Assembly (NCBI RefSeq): GCF_001424425.1 | Contig: NZ_LMPT01000001.1 | Coordinates: 1,200 to 61,289, forward strand | Direction of reading: 5' to 3' | From: Acidovorax sp. Leaf191 | GTDB lineage: Bacteria; Pseudomonadota; Gammaproteobacteria; Burkholderiales; Burkholderiaceae_C | DNA: 60,090 bases | Shown here: in pieces, positions 19,134 through 27,780 of the stretch | Position numbering within the stretch: position 1 is the first letter of the stretch | Layout of the letters: each line of letters starts with the position of its first letter | Position numbers and translations under genes: made by a program | The notes under the pieces: model-generated | Told to the model about the DNA's origin: nothing | Database searches by the model: none | What the model saw: only the letters and a program-made list of their open reading frames with translations

Positions 19134-20570
19134 TTGAAACACCCACTCTTTACCAAACTGGCAGCGCTGGCGGCCATCACCGTGCTGCTGCTGTTTGGCC
19201 TTTCCATGATCGAAGACGTGGTGCGCGACCGCCAGCGCTACCGCAGCCTGACCGCGCAGAGCGTGGCCGAAAGCCTGGCCGGGCCGCAGACGCTGATGGG
19301 TCCCATGATCCACAGCGCCTGCGTGGAGAGCTGGGACGTGGAGACCGGCAAGGGCGACGAGCGCCGCGTGGTCGAGCAGCGCCGCGAGTTCCTGCTGACC
19401 GCCATGCCCGAGCAGCTCAAGCTGCGTTCGGGCGCCGCCATGGAAGAGCGGGCGCGCGGCCTGCACAAGGTGAACACCTTCAACCTGAAGGCGCACCTCA
19501 CTGCGCAATGGGGCTCGCTGGCCGGCCTGCAGCCGCAGACCACCCAGAAGAACTCGCGCATGCACTGCGGCGCGCCGATCATCATGATGGCCGTCGGCGA
19601 TGCCCGCGGCATCCGCACGGCGCAGCTCACGCTGGGCGAACAGACGCTGGCGCTCAAGCCCGGCACCTTCCACCCCACCTACAGCCGCGGCCTGCATGCG
19701 GTGCTGCCCGAGACGGTGCGCGGCCAGGCCCCGGGCCTGTCGGTCAGCATGGACCTGGAACTGGTGGGCACCGAGCGCATCGCCATCGTGCCGCTGGGGG
19801 GCAACACCGAGGTGCAGATGACCAGCAGCTGGCCGCACCCCTCCTTCGGCGGGCGATTTTTGCCGTCGGAGCGCGAGGTCCGAAAGGATGGCTTCTCGGC
19901 CCAGTGGCGTCTGTCGTCGCTGGCCACCACGGCGCAGGCGGACATCGAAAAAGGCAGTCGCATCTGCATCGGCGGCTACGACGACAGCCCGGGCGACTAT
20001 GCCCCCGGCGGCGCCACGCCGCGCGACTGCGCCGACAGCTTCAACGTGGCGTTCGTCGACCCGGTGAACCCCTACTCGCTGAGCGACCGCGCCACCAAAT
20101 ACGGCGTGCTGTTCATTGCGCTGACCTTCGTGGCCGTGGGCCTGTTCGAGCTGATGAAGAAGCTGCGCGTGCACCCGGTGCAATACCTGCTGGTGGGCAG
20201 CGCGCTGTGCAGCTTCTTCCTGCTGCTGGTGAGCCTGTCGGAGCATCTGCCGTTTGGCGTGTCGTATGCGGCGGCCGCCAGCGCCTGCGTGCTGCTGCTC
20301 GCCTACTACGCCAGCCACATGCTGGGCGGCCTGGCGCGCGGGATTCCGCTGGGCGCGGGCATTGCGCTGCTGTACGGGCTGCTCTACGCGCTGCTGCAGC
20401 TGGAGCAGACCGCTCTGGCCGTGGGCGCGATCGCGCTGTTCCTGGTGCTGGCGGCGGTGATGGTGCTCACGCGCAAGGTCAACTGGTACGGCCTGTCGCA
20501 AGGCACGCCGCCCCAGCGCCCGGCGCCAGCGGCGGCTCGCCCCGCGCCTGTGCGCCCGGAGGCTTCATGA
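19134..20570 (+). CDS. creD: Inner membrane protein CreD
   Basis: A 478-residue member of the CreD family. The start is a TTG at 19134 (reading KHPLFTKLAALAAITVLL after fMet) with GGAGG five bases upstream; the frame is open further up but covers the tandem repeat and CreB box. One N-terminal helix precedes a large periplasmic domain (residues about 35-320), then five C-terminal helices begin at KYGVLFIALTFVAVGLFELM. CreD is the main CreBC target and affects envelope integrity and beta-lactam response in several genera; its biochemical activity is unknown. Confidence 0.92.
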   Translation: MKHPLFTKLAALAAITVLLLFGLSMIEDVVRDRQRYRSLTAQSVAESLAGPQTLMGPMIHSACVESWDVETGKGDERRVVEQRREFLLTAMPEQLKLRSGAAMEERARGLHKVNTFNLKAHLTAQWGSLAGLQPQTTQKNSRMHCGAPIIMMAVGDARGIRTAQLTLGEQTLALKPGTFHPTYSRGLHAVLPETVRGQAPGLSVSMDLELVGTERIAIVPLGGNTEVQMTSSWPHPSFGGRFLPSEREVRKDGFSAQWRLSSLATTAQADIEKGSRICIGGYDDSPGDYAPGGATPRDCADSFNVAFVDPVNPYSLSDRATKYGVLFIALTFVAVGLFELMKKLRVHPVQYLLVGSALCSFFLLLVSLSEHLPFGVSYAAAASACVLLLAYYASHMLGGLARGIPLGAGIALLYGLLYALLQLEQTALAVGAIALFLVLAAVMVLTRKVNWYGLSQGTPPQRPAPAAARPAPVRPEAS

Positions 20571-20971
20571 ACGCCGCACCTGCAACCCCCACGCCGGCCG
20601 CCAACGCCTGGGCGCAGCATCTGGCCGGCACGGCCTGCCACGAGCCCGGCGCGCACGGCGAGCACGGCGAGCACGGCGCACGGGGCGTGCGCGAAGGCTT
20701 GCCGCAGGACACGGCGGCGCAGCCGGGCACCGCGTTGTCGATGGCAGAGGCGCAGCGCGTGCAGCGCTACCGCGACCGGCTCATGGCCGCCGTGCGGTCG
20801 CAGGACCGCAGCGCGCTGCGCAGCGCCAAGCAGGAGGTTCTGCAAGCCGCGTTTCGCGGGGCCGCCGACACCGACCGGGCCAGTGCCGGGTCCCCCGCGA
20901 TGCGCCGGGCGCTGCGCGACCTGTGCTGGCGGATGGCGATCCTGATGCTGCCGCGCCAGCGCGAGGGATGA
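20567..20971 (+). CDS. Hypothetical protein coupled to creD
   Basis: A 134-residue protein whose ATG overlaps the creD stop (ATGA), with GGAGG upstream, so translation is probably coupled. The N-terminal half is Ala/Pro-rich and holds a HGEHGEHGARG run; the C-terminal half looks helical and basic (MAEAQRVQRYRDRLMAAVRSQ, split here from the rest). No signal peptide or membrane helix. I do not recognise the family. Codon use is like that of the neighbours. Confidence 0.6.
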   Translation: MNAAPATPTPAANAWAQHLAGTACHEPGAHGEHGEHGARGVREGLPQDTAAQPGTALSMAEAQRVQRYRDRLMAAVRSQDRSALRSAKQEVLQAAFRGAADTDRASAGSPAMRRALRDLCWRMAILMLPRQREG

Positions 20972-21016
20972 GGCGTGCCATACCGTCCCCAAGGCCTTCT
21001 ACCGCTCTCTGCAACA

Positions 21017-21051
21017 GCGCTATCAGCTATGAAAAACATAGCAAATTGCAA
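21017..21051 (-). repeat. Dispersed repeat family 2, copy 4 (half element)
   Basis: Only the half with gcgctatcagctatgaaaaa and catagcaa is present; the second hairpin arm is missing. It lies just behind the stop codon of the diguanylate cyclase gene. Confidence 0.55.
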
Positions 21052-21060
21052 CGCGCGGCG

Positions 21061-22107
21061 TCAGGCCACGACCGTGCGGTTGCGCCCCTCGCGCTTGGCG
21101 GTGTACATCGCTGCGTCCACGTGGCGCAGCGTGATGTCCAGCGGGCGCTGCGGATCGAACGGCGACAGCCCCATGCTGGCCGTCAGCACCAGGGTGGGCT
21201 CGATGCCCGGCACAGGCCGGGCCGCCAGCGCAGCGTGCAGGCGCTGGGCCACGGCCTGGGCCTGCTCCACCTGCGTGGCCGGCAGCAGCGCCAGAAACTC
21301 CTCGCCGCCCCAGCGGCTCACCACGTCGGCAGCGCGGAAGACTTCGCGGCACAGCGTGGCCACGTGCTGCAGTGCCATGTCGCCGGCATGGTGGCCATGC
21401 ACATCGTTCACGCGCTTGAAGTGGTCCACATCCAGCATCAGCAGGCAGGCGGGCTCGCCACCCCGCTGCAGCAGGGCCAGCTCCTGGCGCAGCCGGTCGG
21501 TGAACGAGCGGCGGTTGGCCAGCCCGGTGAGCACGTCGGTGTGGGCGAGCACAGCCATCTGGCGGCGGGCTTCTTCCAGCTCCACCAGCATGTGGCCCTG
21601 GCGCTCGTTGGCGCGCTTGAGCTCCAGCAGCCGGATCACCTGGCGCGCGATGGCCAGCAGCAGCTCCTGCAGGCGCGGCGCCAGCAGGCGGGGCACGTAG
21701 TCCAGCACACACACCGTGCCCAGCACATAGCCGTCGGCGGTGACCAGGGGCGCGCCCGCATAGAACCGCATGGGGGGCTCCTGCGTCACGATGTCGAAGT
21801 GCGCGAAGCGCGCATCCTGCGCCAGGTCGGGCACGACGAACACGCCGGTCTGGCGTGCGGCGTAGCGGCAGATGGACTGGTCCAGCGGTGTCTCGCGCAC
21901 TTCCAGGCCCACCGCGGCCTTGAACCACTGGCGCTCGCGGTCCAGGAAGCTCACCAGCGCGACCGGAGCGGCGCAGACATGGCCCGCCATGTCGGCCAGC
22001 TCATCGTAGGCCGGCTCCATGGGCGTATCCAGGATGGCGTAGCGCTGCAGGGCCAGCAGACGCTGCACGTCGTCGATGAGGGGGTCCGGGAAGGCGAGGG
22101 TGTCCAT
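21061..22107 (-). CDS. GAF-GGDEF diguanylate cyclase
   Basis: A 348-residue cytoplasmic protein. Residues about 20-165 form a GAF sensor domain; the C-terminal domain begins at LAHTDVLTGLANRRSF and carries the active site GGEEF. The inhibitory site RxxD (RAAD) stands exactly five residues before it. It should make cyclic di-GMP with product inhibition. The start at 22107 (MDTLAFPDPLIDD) is the first that fits the GAF domain; frames reaching to 22263 look like shadow. The next gene on the same strand is a bacteriohemerythrin, hinting at oxygen or redox sensing. Confidence 0.92.
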   Translation of the reverse strand: MDTLAFPDPLIDDVQRLLALQRYAILDTPMEPAYDELADMAGHVCAAPVALVSFLDRERQWFKAAVGLEVRETPLDQSICRYAARQTGVFVVPDLAQDARFAHFDIVTQEPPMRFYAGAPLVTADGYVLGTVCVLDYVPRLLAPRLQELLLAIARQVIRLLELKRANERQGHMLVELEEARRQMAVLAHTDVLTGLANRRSFTDRLRQELALLQRGGEPACLLMLDVDHFKRVNDVHGHHAGDMALQHVATLCREVFRAADVVSRWGGEEFLALLPATQVEQAQAVAQRLHAALAARPVPGIEPTLVLTASMGLSPFDPQRPLDITLRHVDAAMYTAKREGRNRTVVA

Positions 22108-22283
22108 GGCAGGGGGCGGTGGCACAACACCCCGCCAGCATGCCATACGCCGCCGGCGCGACCCAGCGCAAGAACCCGCGGGGCGGCCTGGGTGCGCACC
22201 TTCACGGATGACGCCATCGCTACCGTGGCCGCCACGCAGCAAAGCACCACACAGCGCTGCCAAGCCCCACGTCGCCGCAGGTG

Positions 22284-22802
22284 TCAGGCCAACGCGGCCT
22301 GCACCGACTGCACTGCGCCCAGGCTGGAGGCGTCCGAACAGGTGGCGCCGCCGCAGCCGTGGACGAGTTCACCTGGCAAGGCCTGCGGTGCATGGACCAC
22401 GCCCGTGGCAGGGTCGAACCCCACCCGGCGCAGGTGCAGGGCCAGCGCCGCGTCCATGCTCTGGGCATGCTGCGGGAACCACAACGCCAGCTCGCTCGCC
22501 ATCACGCGCAACACCTTCTCGTCGCCCTGCCGCGCGAGCGCGGCGCCTTCGCGCATCACCTGCAGCACCACGCGGTGCTGCATGCTGTGGCAGTTGCCCG
22601 AGGCAAACCGTGTCGATGCCATCCAGGCGTCTTCCTGGCCAAAGTGCTGCTCGGTGTGCTCCACGAGCCGCTCCCAGGCAGGGAGCAACTGCGCATCGTC
22701 GGCGTGGTCGACCACGGCCAGCAGGTCGACGAATTCCCGGTGCGTGTCGTCCATCAGGTCGAGGTCCAGGGCGAGAGCGTCCGACCATTCGAGTTGAGCC
22801 AT
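22284..22802 (-). CDS. Bacteriohemerythrin
   Basis: A 172-residue protein with the hemerythrin pattern: LEWSDALALDLDLMDDTHRE at the N terminus, then HTEQHFGQED, a later His pair in CHSMQHRVV and H/D in WFPQHAQSMD. These residues would hold a di-iron centre that binds O2. The C-terminal 35 residues with HGCGGATC extend past the usual domain and might bind a metal. The start at 22802 has AAGGGAA upstream. It is 177 bp upstream of the diguanylate cyclase gene on the same strand. Confidence 0.9.
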   Translation of the reverse strand: MAQLEWSDALALDLDLMDDTHREFVDLLAVVDHADDAQLLPAWERLVEHTEQHFGQEDAWMASTRFASGNCHSMQHRVVLQVMREGAALARQGDEKVLRVMASELALWFPQHAQSMDAALALHLRRVGFDPATGVVHAPQALPGELVHGCGGATCSDASSLGAVQSVQAALA

Positions 22803-22922
22803 GGAGTGTTCCCTTGCTGCGCCGCGCGCACTGTGTGAAAGACAAGGAAACGAGCTTAGTTTCAAGGGGCCCGCCGCATGTTGATGCAGGTCAGATGCAA
22901 CGCAGCGACCCTATGCGCTGCG

Positions 22923-22964
22923 CCCAAGACAAATGCCCCGCGGAGGCGGGGCATTTGTCTTGGG
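22923..22964 (-). terminator. Long perfect hairpin, probable terminator
   Basis: A 19-bp perfect stem (22923-22941 with 22946-22964) closes a four-base loop ggag. The stem has a GC core and an AT-rich outer part (aagacaaat/atttgtctt). It lies about 70-110 bp after the stop of the repeat-rich periplasmic gene and before the start of the hemerythrin gene. No long T-run follows, so it may be a bidirectional or processing structure. Confidence 0.55.
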
Positions 22965-23033
22965 CAACCATCAGGCCATGGGCGCAATGGCCACCCGATC
23001 AGCAGCGCAGGGCTGCGTGATCAGGCTGCATGA

Positions 23034-23615
23034 TCAGCTCTTGCCGTACATGCGCTTCATGTCGTCCACGCACTTGGACTTGGCGTCGCCCGACAGCGCA
23101 TCGCAGCGCTCCTTGGCAGCCTTGTAGTTGGCTTCGTTCTTCTCGGCGTTGGCGTCCTTCTTGGCTTCGGCCACGGCTGCGCCCTTTTCAGCTGCGCTGT
23201 CGGCAGGCTTGGCCTGGGTTTCGGCAACCTTGGCGTCTTCCTTGGCCTTCACGTGGGCTGCCTTGGCATCCTTCACGCACACATCCTTCTCGTTGCCCTT
23301 CAGGTCATCGCACTTTTCCTTGGCGACGTTGTAGGCAGCGTCACCGCGTGCTTCAGCCACTTTGCGGGTGGCCTTGGGGCTGGGCTTGTGCTGCGCGTCG
23401 AGCTCAGCCTTGGCAACGTCTTCCGCGCCCTTGGCTTCCTTCACGCAGATGTCCTTGGCGTTGGCCTTCAGCGTGTCGCATTGGGCCTTGGCGGCCTTGT
23501 AGTCGGCAGAGATGCGTTCCTTGCCGGTCTTGTATTCGGCATCTGTCAGCGCGAAGGCGGAAGTGGCCAGCAGGCCAGCGGCGACAGAGGCAATCAGGGT
23601 ACGTGCGAATTTCAT
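23034..23615 (-). CDS. Secreted protein with three cysteine-pair repeats
   Basis: A 193-residue protein with signal peptide (residues 1-22, ending AFA). The mature part is Lys/Ala/Glu-rich and helical, with three repeats of about 25 residues: YKAAKAQCDTLKANAKDIC, YNVAKEKCDDLKGNEKDVC and YKAAKERCDALSGDAKSKC, each with two cysteines 11-12 residues apart that could form disulfides in the periplasm. Similar proteins in related bacteria are often labelled TolA-like by composition only. The downstream hairpin at 22923 and the CsbD gene 74 bp upstream suggest a stress unit; function unknown. Confidence 0.75.
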   Translation of the reverse strand: MKFARTLIASVAAGLLATSAFALTDAEYKTGKERISADYKAAKAQCDTLKANAKDICVKEAKGAEDVAKAELDAQHKPSPKATRKVAEARGDAAYNVAKEKCDDLKGNEKDVCVKDAKAAHVKAKEDAKVAETQAKPADSAAEKGAAVAEAKKDANAEKNEANYKAAKERCDALSGDAKSKCVDDMKRMYGKS

Positions 23616-23689
23616 GGGTTTTTCTCCTCGATCAGCGTTGCTGTGATTTGGTATGGGTCAGGGGAATCAGGGTCGGCAGAGCCGGTGCT

Positions 23690-23908
23690 TCAGTCGTTGA
23701 AGCGGAAATCGGGGTGGCGCGACTGCCAGTCCTTGAGCTGCTTTTCAGCCTCGTCGCGGGCGATGCCCTGGCGCTCTTGGACCTTGCCCAGGAACTGTTC
23801 GCGCTTGCCATCGATGACATCGAAATCGTCGTTGGTGAGCTTGCCCCACTGCTCAACCATCTTTCCCTTGAATTGCTTCCAGTTGCCCTTGATGGTGTCT
23901 TCGTTCAT
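23690..23908 (-). CDS. CsbD-family stress protein
   Basis: A 72-residue hydrophilic protein beginning MNEDTIKGNWKQFKGKMVEQ with the family's GKLTNDDFDVIDGKREQFLGK. CsbD-like proteins are induced by general or osmotic stress; their mechanism is not known. A strong AGGAGG site lies seven bases before the ATG, which fixes the start against a longer frame. Same strand as the cysteine-repeat protein 74 bp downstream. Confidence 0.92.
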   Translation of the reverse strand: MNEDTIKGNWKQFKGKMVEQWGKLTNDDFDVIDGKREQFLGKVQERQGIARDEAEKQLKDWQSRHPDFRFND

Positions 23909-24328
23909 GGTCTTCCTCCTAGAGGGTTGATTCGCCGTGGCCTTCCGCCGATATGGCGGTTCACGGTGCCTTGCAGCGATGGAGTCACTGTAAAAACATG
24001 GCGCACCGCGGCGCGTAGGCATTGGGGGGAAGCCGGCGTCGGCTGGTGGACTACAGCCATGCCGGACAAGGGGCCACGCAGCACGATGGGCGTGTGGGAC
24101 TCGACGCTGGGAGCTAGTCGAAACCGGAGCCCCTGTGGAAACAGTTTCATTTGGTGACTGTTTGTAGTCACTGATAACGATTTAGCGCTGGAGGCTCCCA
24201 GTTGCAAATCCATACACTTGGCTACAGGGCCGTGGCATCCTCAGCAGACGTGCAGCATTTCACCGATTCAGGCGTGCTGCGTGTGCTCCATGGGAAGGTG
24301 CTTCGCGAAAAACAACCAGCACAACACC
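23909..24328. other. 420-bp divergent gap between csbD-type and DUF1800 genes
   Basis: No gene seen. It contains three short inverted repeats that could be operators: ccgccgatatggcgg (23946-23960), gaaacagtttc (24137-24147) and gtgact-gtttgt-agtcac (24153-24170). Promoters for both divergent genes should lie here, but I could not pick them with confidence. Confidence 0.4.
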
Positions 24329-26323
24329 ATGACACAGATGAAAGAAGCGCCTCACGCCGCAGCGGACGCCGAGGTTGCACGGGAATCCCACAGCGCTGCC
24401 ATAGCCGCACCCGCCCCACGCCCGGCCGCGCCCCTGCCCCGGGACGCCACACTCGCTGCACTGATGGCCAGCGTCGCACTGGCGGCCTGCGGCGGCGGTG
24501 GCGATGCCGCCAACGAGAACGCGGCCCCCCCGGCCACGCCCGCGCCCGGCGCCCCCCCGGCACCTGCGCCCACCGGTCCCGCGCCGGCACCCGCTCCCAC
24601 ACCCGCGCCCGGATCTGCGCCTGCGCCCTCACCGGCGCCCACGCCATCGTCGCCCCCACCGCCCGCGCCGGCCACCTCGGCCTACCCCACGGCACGCACC
24701 GACCAGGAGGCCGCGCGTTTTCTGCTGCAGGCGCAGTTCTCCGCCTCCACCACCGACATCGCCAGCCTGCGGGCCAGCAGCTACGACGCGTGGATCAACG
24801 ACCAGTTCGGCCAGCCCGTGGGCACCAAGGGCTGGGATTGGCTGAACCAGCGCGGCTACAACGCCGTGGACAACGCCACCGCGTACTACGACAACACCTA
24901 CCCCGGCGACGCGATGATCTGGCAGCAGCTCATGACATCGACCGACGGCCTGCGCAAGCGGGTGGCGCTCGCGCTGTCGGAGATCTGCGTGGTGTCGCTC
25001 TCGGGCCTGGACTTCAACTGGCGCAGCCACGCCATGGCCCACTACTGGGACCAGCTCGTGGCCAATGCGTTCGGCAACTTCCGCCAGTTGCTCGAAGACG
25101 TGACGCTGAACCCCGCCATGGGCTACTACCTCAACACCCGTGGCAACCAGAAGGAAAACGCGGCCTCGGGACGCCAGCCCGACGAGAACTACGCCCGCGA
25201 AATCCTGCAGTTGATGTCCATCGGCCTCGTGGAGCTGAACCAAGACGGCACCGCCAAGCGCAACGGCTCGGGCCAGGTGGTCGAGAGCTACACGCAAAGC
25301 GACGTCACCAACCTGGCGCGCGTGTTCACCGGCTACGACTACAACCAGTCGCAAAACAGTCCGGTCACCGTGCCCGGCACCACGCGCACCGTGCCCAGCA
25401 CGGACTTCACGCGGCTGCCCATGTCGCTCAATGCGTCGCTGCATTCCACGCTGGCGGCCACCTTCCTGGGCACCACGGTGGCCGCCGGTACGCCCGGCGC
25501 CGCGGCGCTCAAGACGGCGCTCGACACCATCTTCAACCACCCCAACGTCGGGCCGTTCATCGGCAAGCAGCTGATCCAGCGGCTGGTCACCAGCAACCCC
25601 TCGCCCGGCTATGTGAGCCGCGTGTCGGCCGCCTTCAACAACAATGGTGCCGGCGTGCGGGGCGACATGCGCGCGGTCATCAAGGCCGTGCTGCTGGACG
25701 ACGATGCGCGCAGCCCCGCGGGCCTTGCCGACCCCATGTTCGGACGACTGCGCGAACCCATGCTGCGCTTCGTGCAATGGGGCCGTACCTTCGGCATCTC
25801 GTCGCAGTACGGCAGCTGGAAGATCGGCGACCTGAGCTCGGCCGGCACGCGCCTGGCGCAAAGCCCGCTGCGCTCGCCCTCGGTGTTCAACTTCTTTCGG
25901 CCCGGCTACGTGCCCCCCTCCACCGCGCTGGCCACGGCCGGTGCCGTCGCGCCCGAGTTCCAGCTGGTCAACGAGAGCAGCGTGGGCGGCTACCTCAACT
26001 ACATGCAGGGCGTGATCCGCAACGGCATCTTCGTCAATGCGCCAGACCTGCCCAACGGCGGCAGCAACGCCACCAACGGCTACGACATCAAGGCGGCCTA
26101 CACCACCGAGCTGGCCATGGTGGCCGATGCCGATGCGCTGGTCGCGCGGGTCAACCTGCTGATGACGGGCGGCCAGCTGTCCGCCGGCACCGTGAAGCTG
26201 ATTGCGGACGCCCTCAAGGCCACGGCGGTGACCGCGGCCAGCACGGACAACGCCAAGCGCGACCGCGTGGCCGCCGCGATTTTCCTCGTCATGGCCTCGG
26301 CCGAATACCTGATCCAGAAGTAA
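24329..26323 (+). CDS. DUF1800 family secreted protein
   Basis: A 664-residue protein. After a charged start, residues about 48-62 form a hydrophobic segment ending in ALAAC, a likely lipobox (Cys near residue 57). A Pro/Ala-rich linker of about 60 residues follows, then the DUF1800 domain with TDQEAARFLLQAQFSAST, DENYAREILQLMSIGL and NHPNVGPFIGKQLIQRLVTS. DUF1800 genes are regularly next to DUF1501 genes, as here (11-bp gap). Function unknown. No strong ribosome site marks the start; MTQMKEAPHA at 24329 is the best fit. Confidence 0.85.
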   Translation: MTQMKEAPHAAADAEVARESHSAAIAAPAPRPAAPLPRDATLAALMASVALAACGGGGDAANENAAPPATPAPGAPPAPAPTGPAPAPAPTPAPGSAPAPSPAPTPSSPPPPAPATSAYPTARTDQEAARFLLQAQFSASTTDIASLRASSYDAWINDQFGQPVGTKGWDWLNQRGYNAVDNATAYYDNTYPGDAMIWQQLMTSTDGLRKRVALALSEICVVSLSGLDFNWRSHAMAHYWDQLVANAFGNFRQLLEDVTLNPAMGYYLNTRGNQKENAASGRQPDENYAREILQLMSIGLVELNQDGTAKRNGSGQVVESYTQSDVTNLARVFTGYDYNQSQNSPVTVPGTTRTVPSTDFTRLPMSLNASLHSTLAATFLGTTVAAGTPGAAALKTALDTIFNHPNVGPFIGKQLIQRLVTSNPSPGYVSRVSAAFNNNGAGVRGDMRAVIKAVLLDDDARSPAGLADPMFGRLREPMLRFVQWGRTFGISSQYGSWKIGDLSSAGTRLAQSPLRSPSVFNFFRPGYVPPSTALATAGAVAPEFQLVNESSVGGYLNYMQGVIRNGIFVNAPDLPNGGSNATNGYDIKAAYTTELAMVADADALVARVNLLMTGGQLSAGTVKLIADALKATAVTAASTDNAKRDRVAAAIFLVMASAEYLIQK

Positions 26324-26334
26324 GGCGCGCCGCC

Positions 26335-27780
26335 ATGCAATTCATCCAGCCCGAACTCCATTCCCGCCGCGCCTTCCTGCGCCGCTCGGCCCAGCTGGGC
26401 ATCGCAGGCACCGCGCTGCCGTTTGCGCTCAACCTCGCCGCGGTCGGCGAGGCCGCGGCCTTCACCGCCACCGACTACAAGGCGCTGGTCTGCGTCTTCC
26501 TGTACGGCGGCAACGACTACGCCAACACCGTCATCACCTACGACGACGACAGCTACAACAAATACAGCACCATCCGCGGCGGCGCAGGCGGGCAGGCGGC
26601 GGGCGGCATCGCCCTGGCCAAGTCCGCGCTCACCCCCACGCTGCTCGCGCCCACAACGCCGCTGGCCGGTGGGCGCCAGTACGCACTGCACCCGGCGATG
26701 ACGGGCCTGACCAACCTGTTCAACACCGGCAAGGCCGCCGTGCAGCTGAACGTGGGGCCGCTGGTGGTGCCGCTCACACGCGCGCAGTACAACAACAGCA
26801 ATCGCGCGCTGTACCCGCTGCCGCCCAAGCTGTTCTCGCACAACGACCAGCAATCGGTGTGGCAGTCGTCCTCGCCCGAAGGCTCCACCGTGGGCTGGGG
26901 CGGCAACCTGGGCGACCTGGCGCTGTCGTCCAACGGCACCTCGTTGTTCACCTGCATCTCCGTCACCGGCAATGCGGTGTTCCTGTCGGGCGACTCGGCG
27001 CTGCAATACCAGGTCAGCACGGGCGGCGCCATTCCGATCAATGGCGTGAAGAACAACGTGTATGGCTCCACCGCCGTGCGCTCGGCGCTGACCTCGCTGA
27101 TCCAGCAGAACAGCGGCCAGGCGCTGGAGAACGAATACAACCGCATCACCGCCCGGGCCGTGGGGGCCGAAGCCACCATCACCTCCGGACTGGCCGGGGT
27201 CAACCTGACCACCGCGTTCCCCACCAACAACCCGCTCGCAGACCAGCTCAAGATGGTGGCCCGCCTGATCGGCGCGCGCACCGCGCTGGGCAGCAAACGG
27301 CAGGTGTTCATGGTGTCGCTGGGAGGCTTCGACCTGCACGACAACCTGATATCGCAGCAGCCCGTGCTGATGCAGCGCGTGAGCGAAGCCATGACCGCGT
27401 TCTACAACGCCACGGCAGAGCTGGGCCTGGCCGACAAGGTGACCGCGTTCACCGCGTCGGACTTCGGCCGCACGCTCAGCTCCAACGGCGACGGCTCGGA
27501 CCACGGCTGGGGCAGCCACCACCTGATGGTCGGCGGTGCGGTCAAGGGCAAGGCCTTCTACGGCAAGGCGCCGCCGGTCAGCATCACCAACACGACAGAC
27601 GCCAACGACCAATGGCACGTGGGCCAGGGCCGCCTGCTGCCCAGCACCTCGGTCGACCAGTACGCGGCCACGCTGGCCAGTTGGTTCGGCGTGAGCAACA
27701 CGGAGCTGCCGGGCGTGCTGCCCAACCTCAGCCACTTTGGCGGGGCGGACTACCCGACGAATCTGGGATTCATGGTGTGA
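26335..27780 (+). CDS. DUF1501 family protein, Tat-exported
   Basis: A 481-residue protein with a twin-arginine signal: SRRAFLRRSAQLGIAG followed by a hydrophobic run and AAA (residues about 10-42). The body shows CVFLYGGNDYANTVI, LFSHNDQQSVWQS and FTASDFGRTLSSNGDGSDHG, typical of DUF1501, which is related to alkaline phosphatase/sulfatase folds. It follows the DUF1800 gene by 11 bp and is surely co-transcribed. Tat export implies folding or metal loading in the cytoplasm. Confidence 0.9.
   Translation: MQFIQPELHSRRAFLRRSAQLGIAGTALPFALNLAAVGEAAAFTATDYKALVCVFLYGGNDYANTVITYDDDSYNKYSTIRGGAGGQAAGGIALAKSALTPTLLAPTTPLAGGRQYALHPAMTGLTNLFNTGKAAVQLNVGPLVVPLTRAQYNNSNRALYPLPPKLFSHNDQQSVWQSSSPEGSTVGWGGNLGDLALSSNGTSLFTCISVTGNAVFLSGDSALQYQVSTGGAIPINGVKNNVYGSTAVRSALTSLIQQNSGQALENEYNRITARAVGAEATITSGLAGVNLTTAFPTNNPLADQLKMVARLIGARTALGSKRQVFMVSLGGFDLHDNLISQQPVLMQRVSEAMTAFYNATAELGLADKVTAFTASDFGRTLSSNGDGSDHGWGSHHLMVGGAVKGKAFYGKAPPVSITNTTDANDQWHVGQGRLLPSTSVDQYAATLASWFGVSNTELPGVLPNLSHFGGADYPTNLGFMV

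Noticed and set aside
24202..26334. Apparent 5' extension of the DUF1501 frame through the whole DUF1800 gene
   Set aside because: The frame is open by chance; the Tat signal at 26335 marks the true start and the DUF1800 frame carries the conserved motifs.
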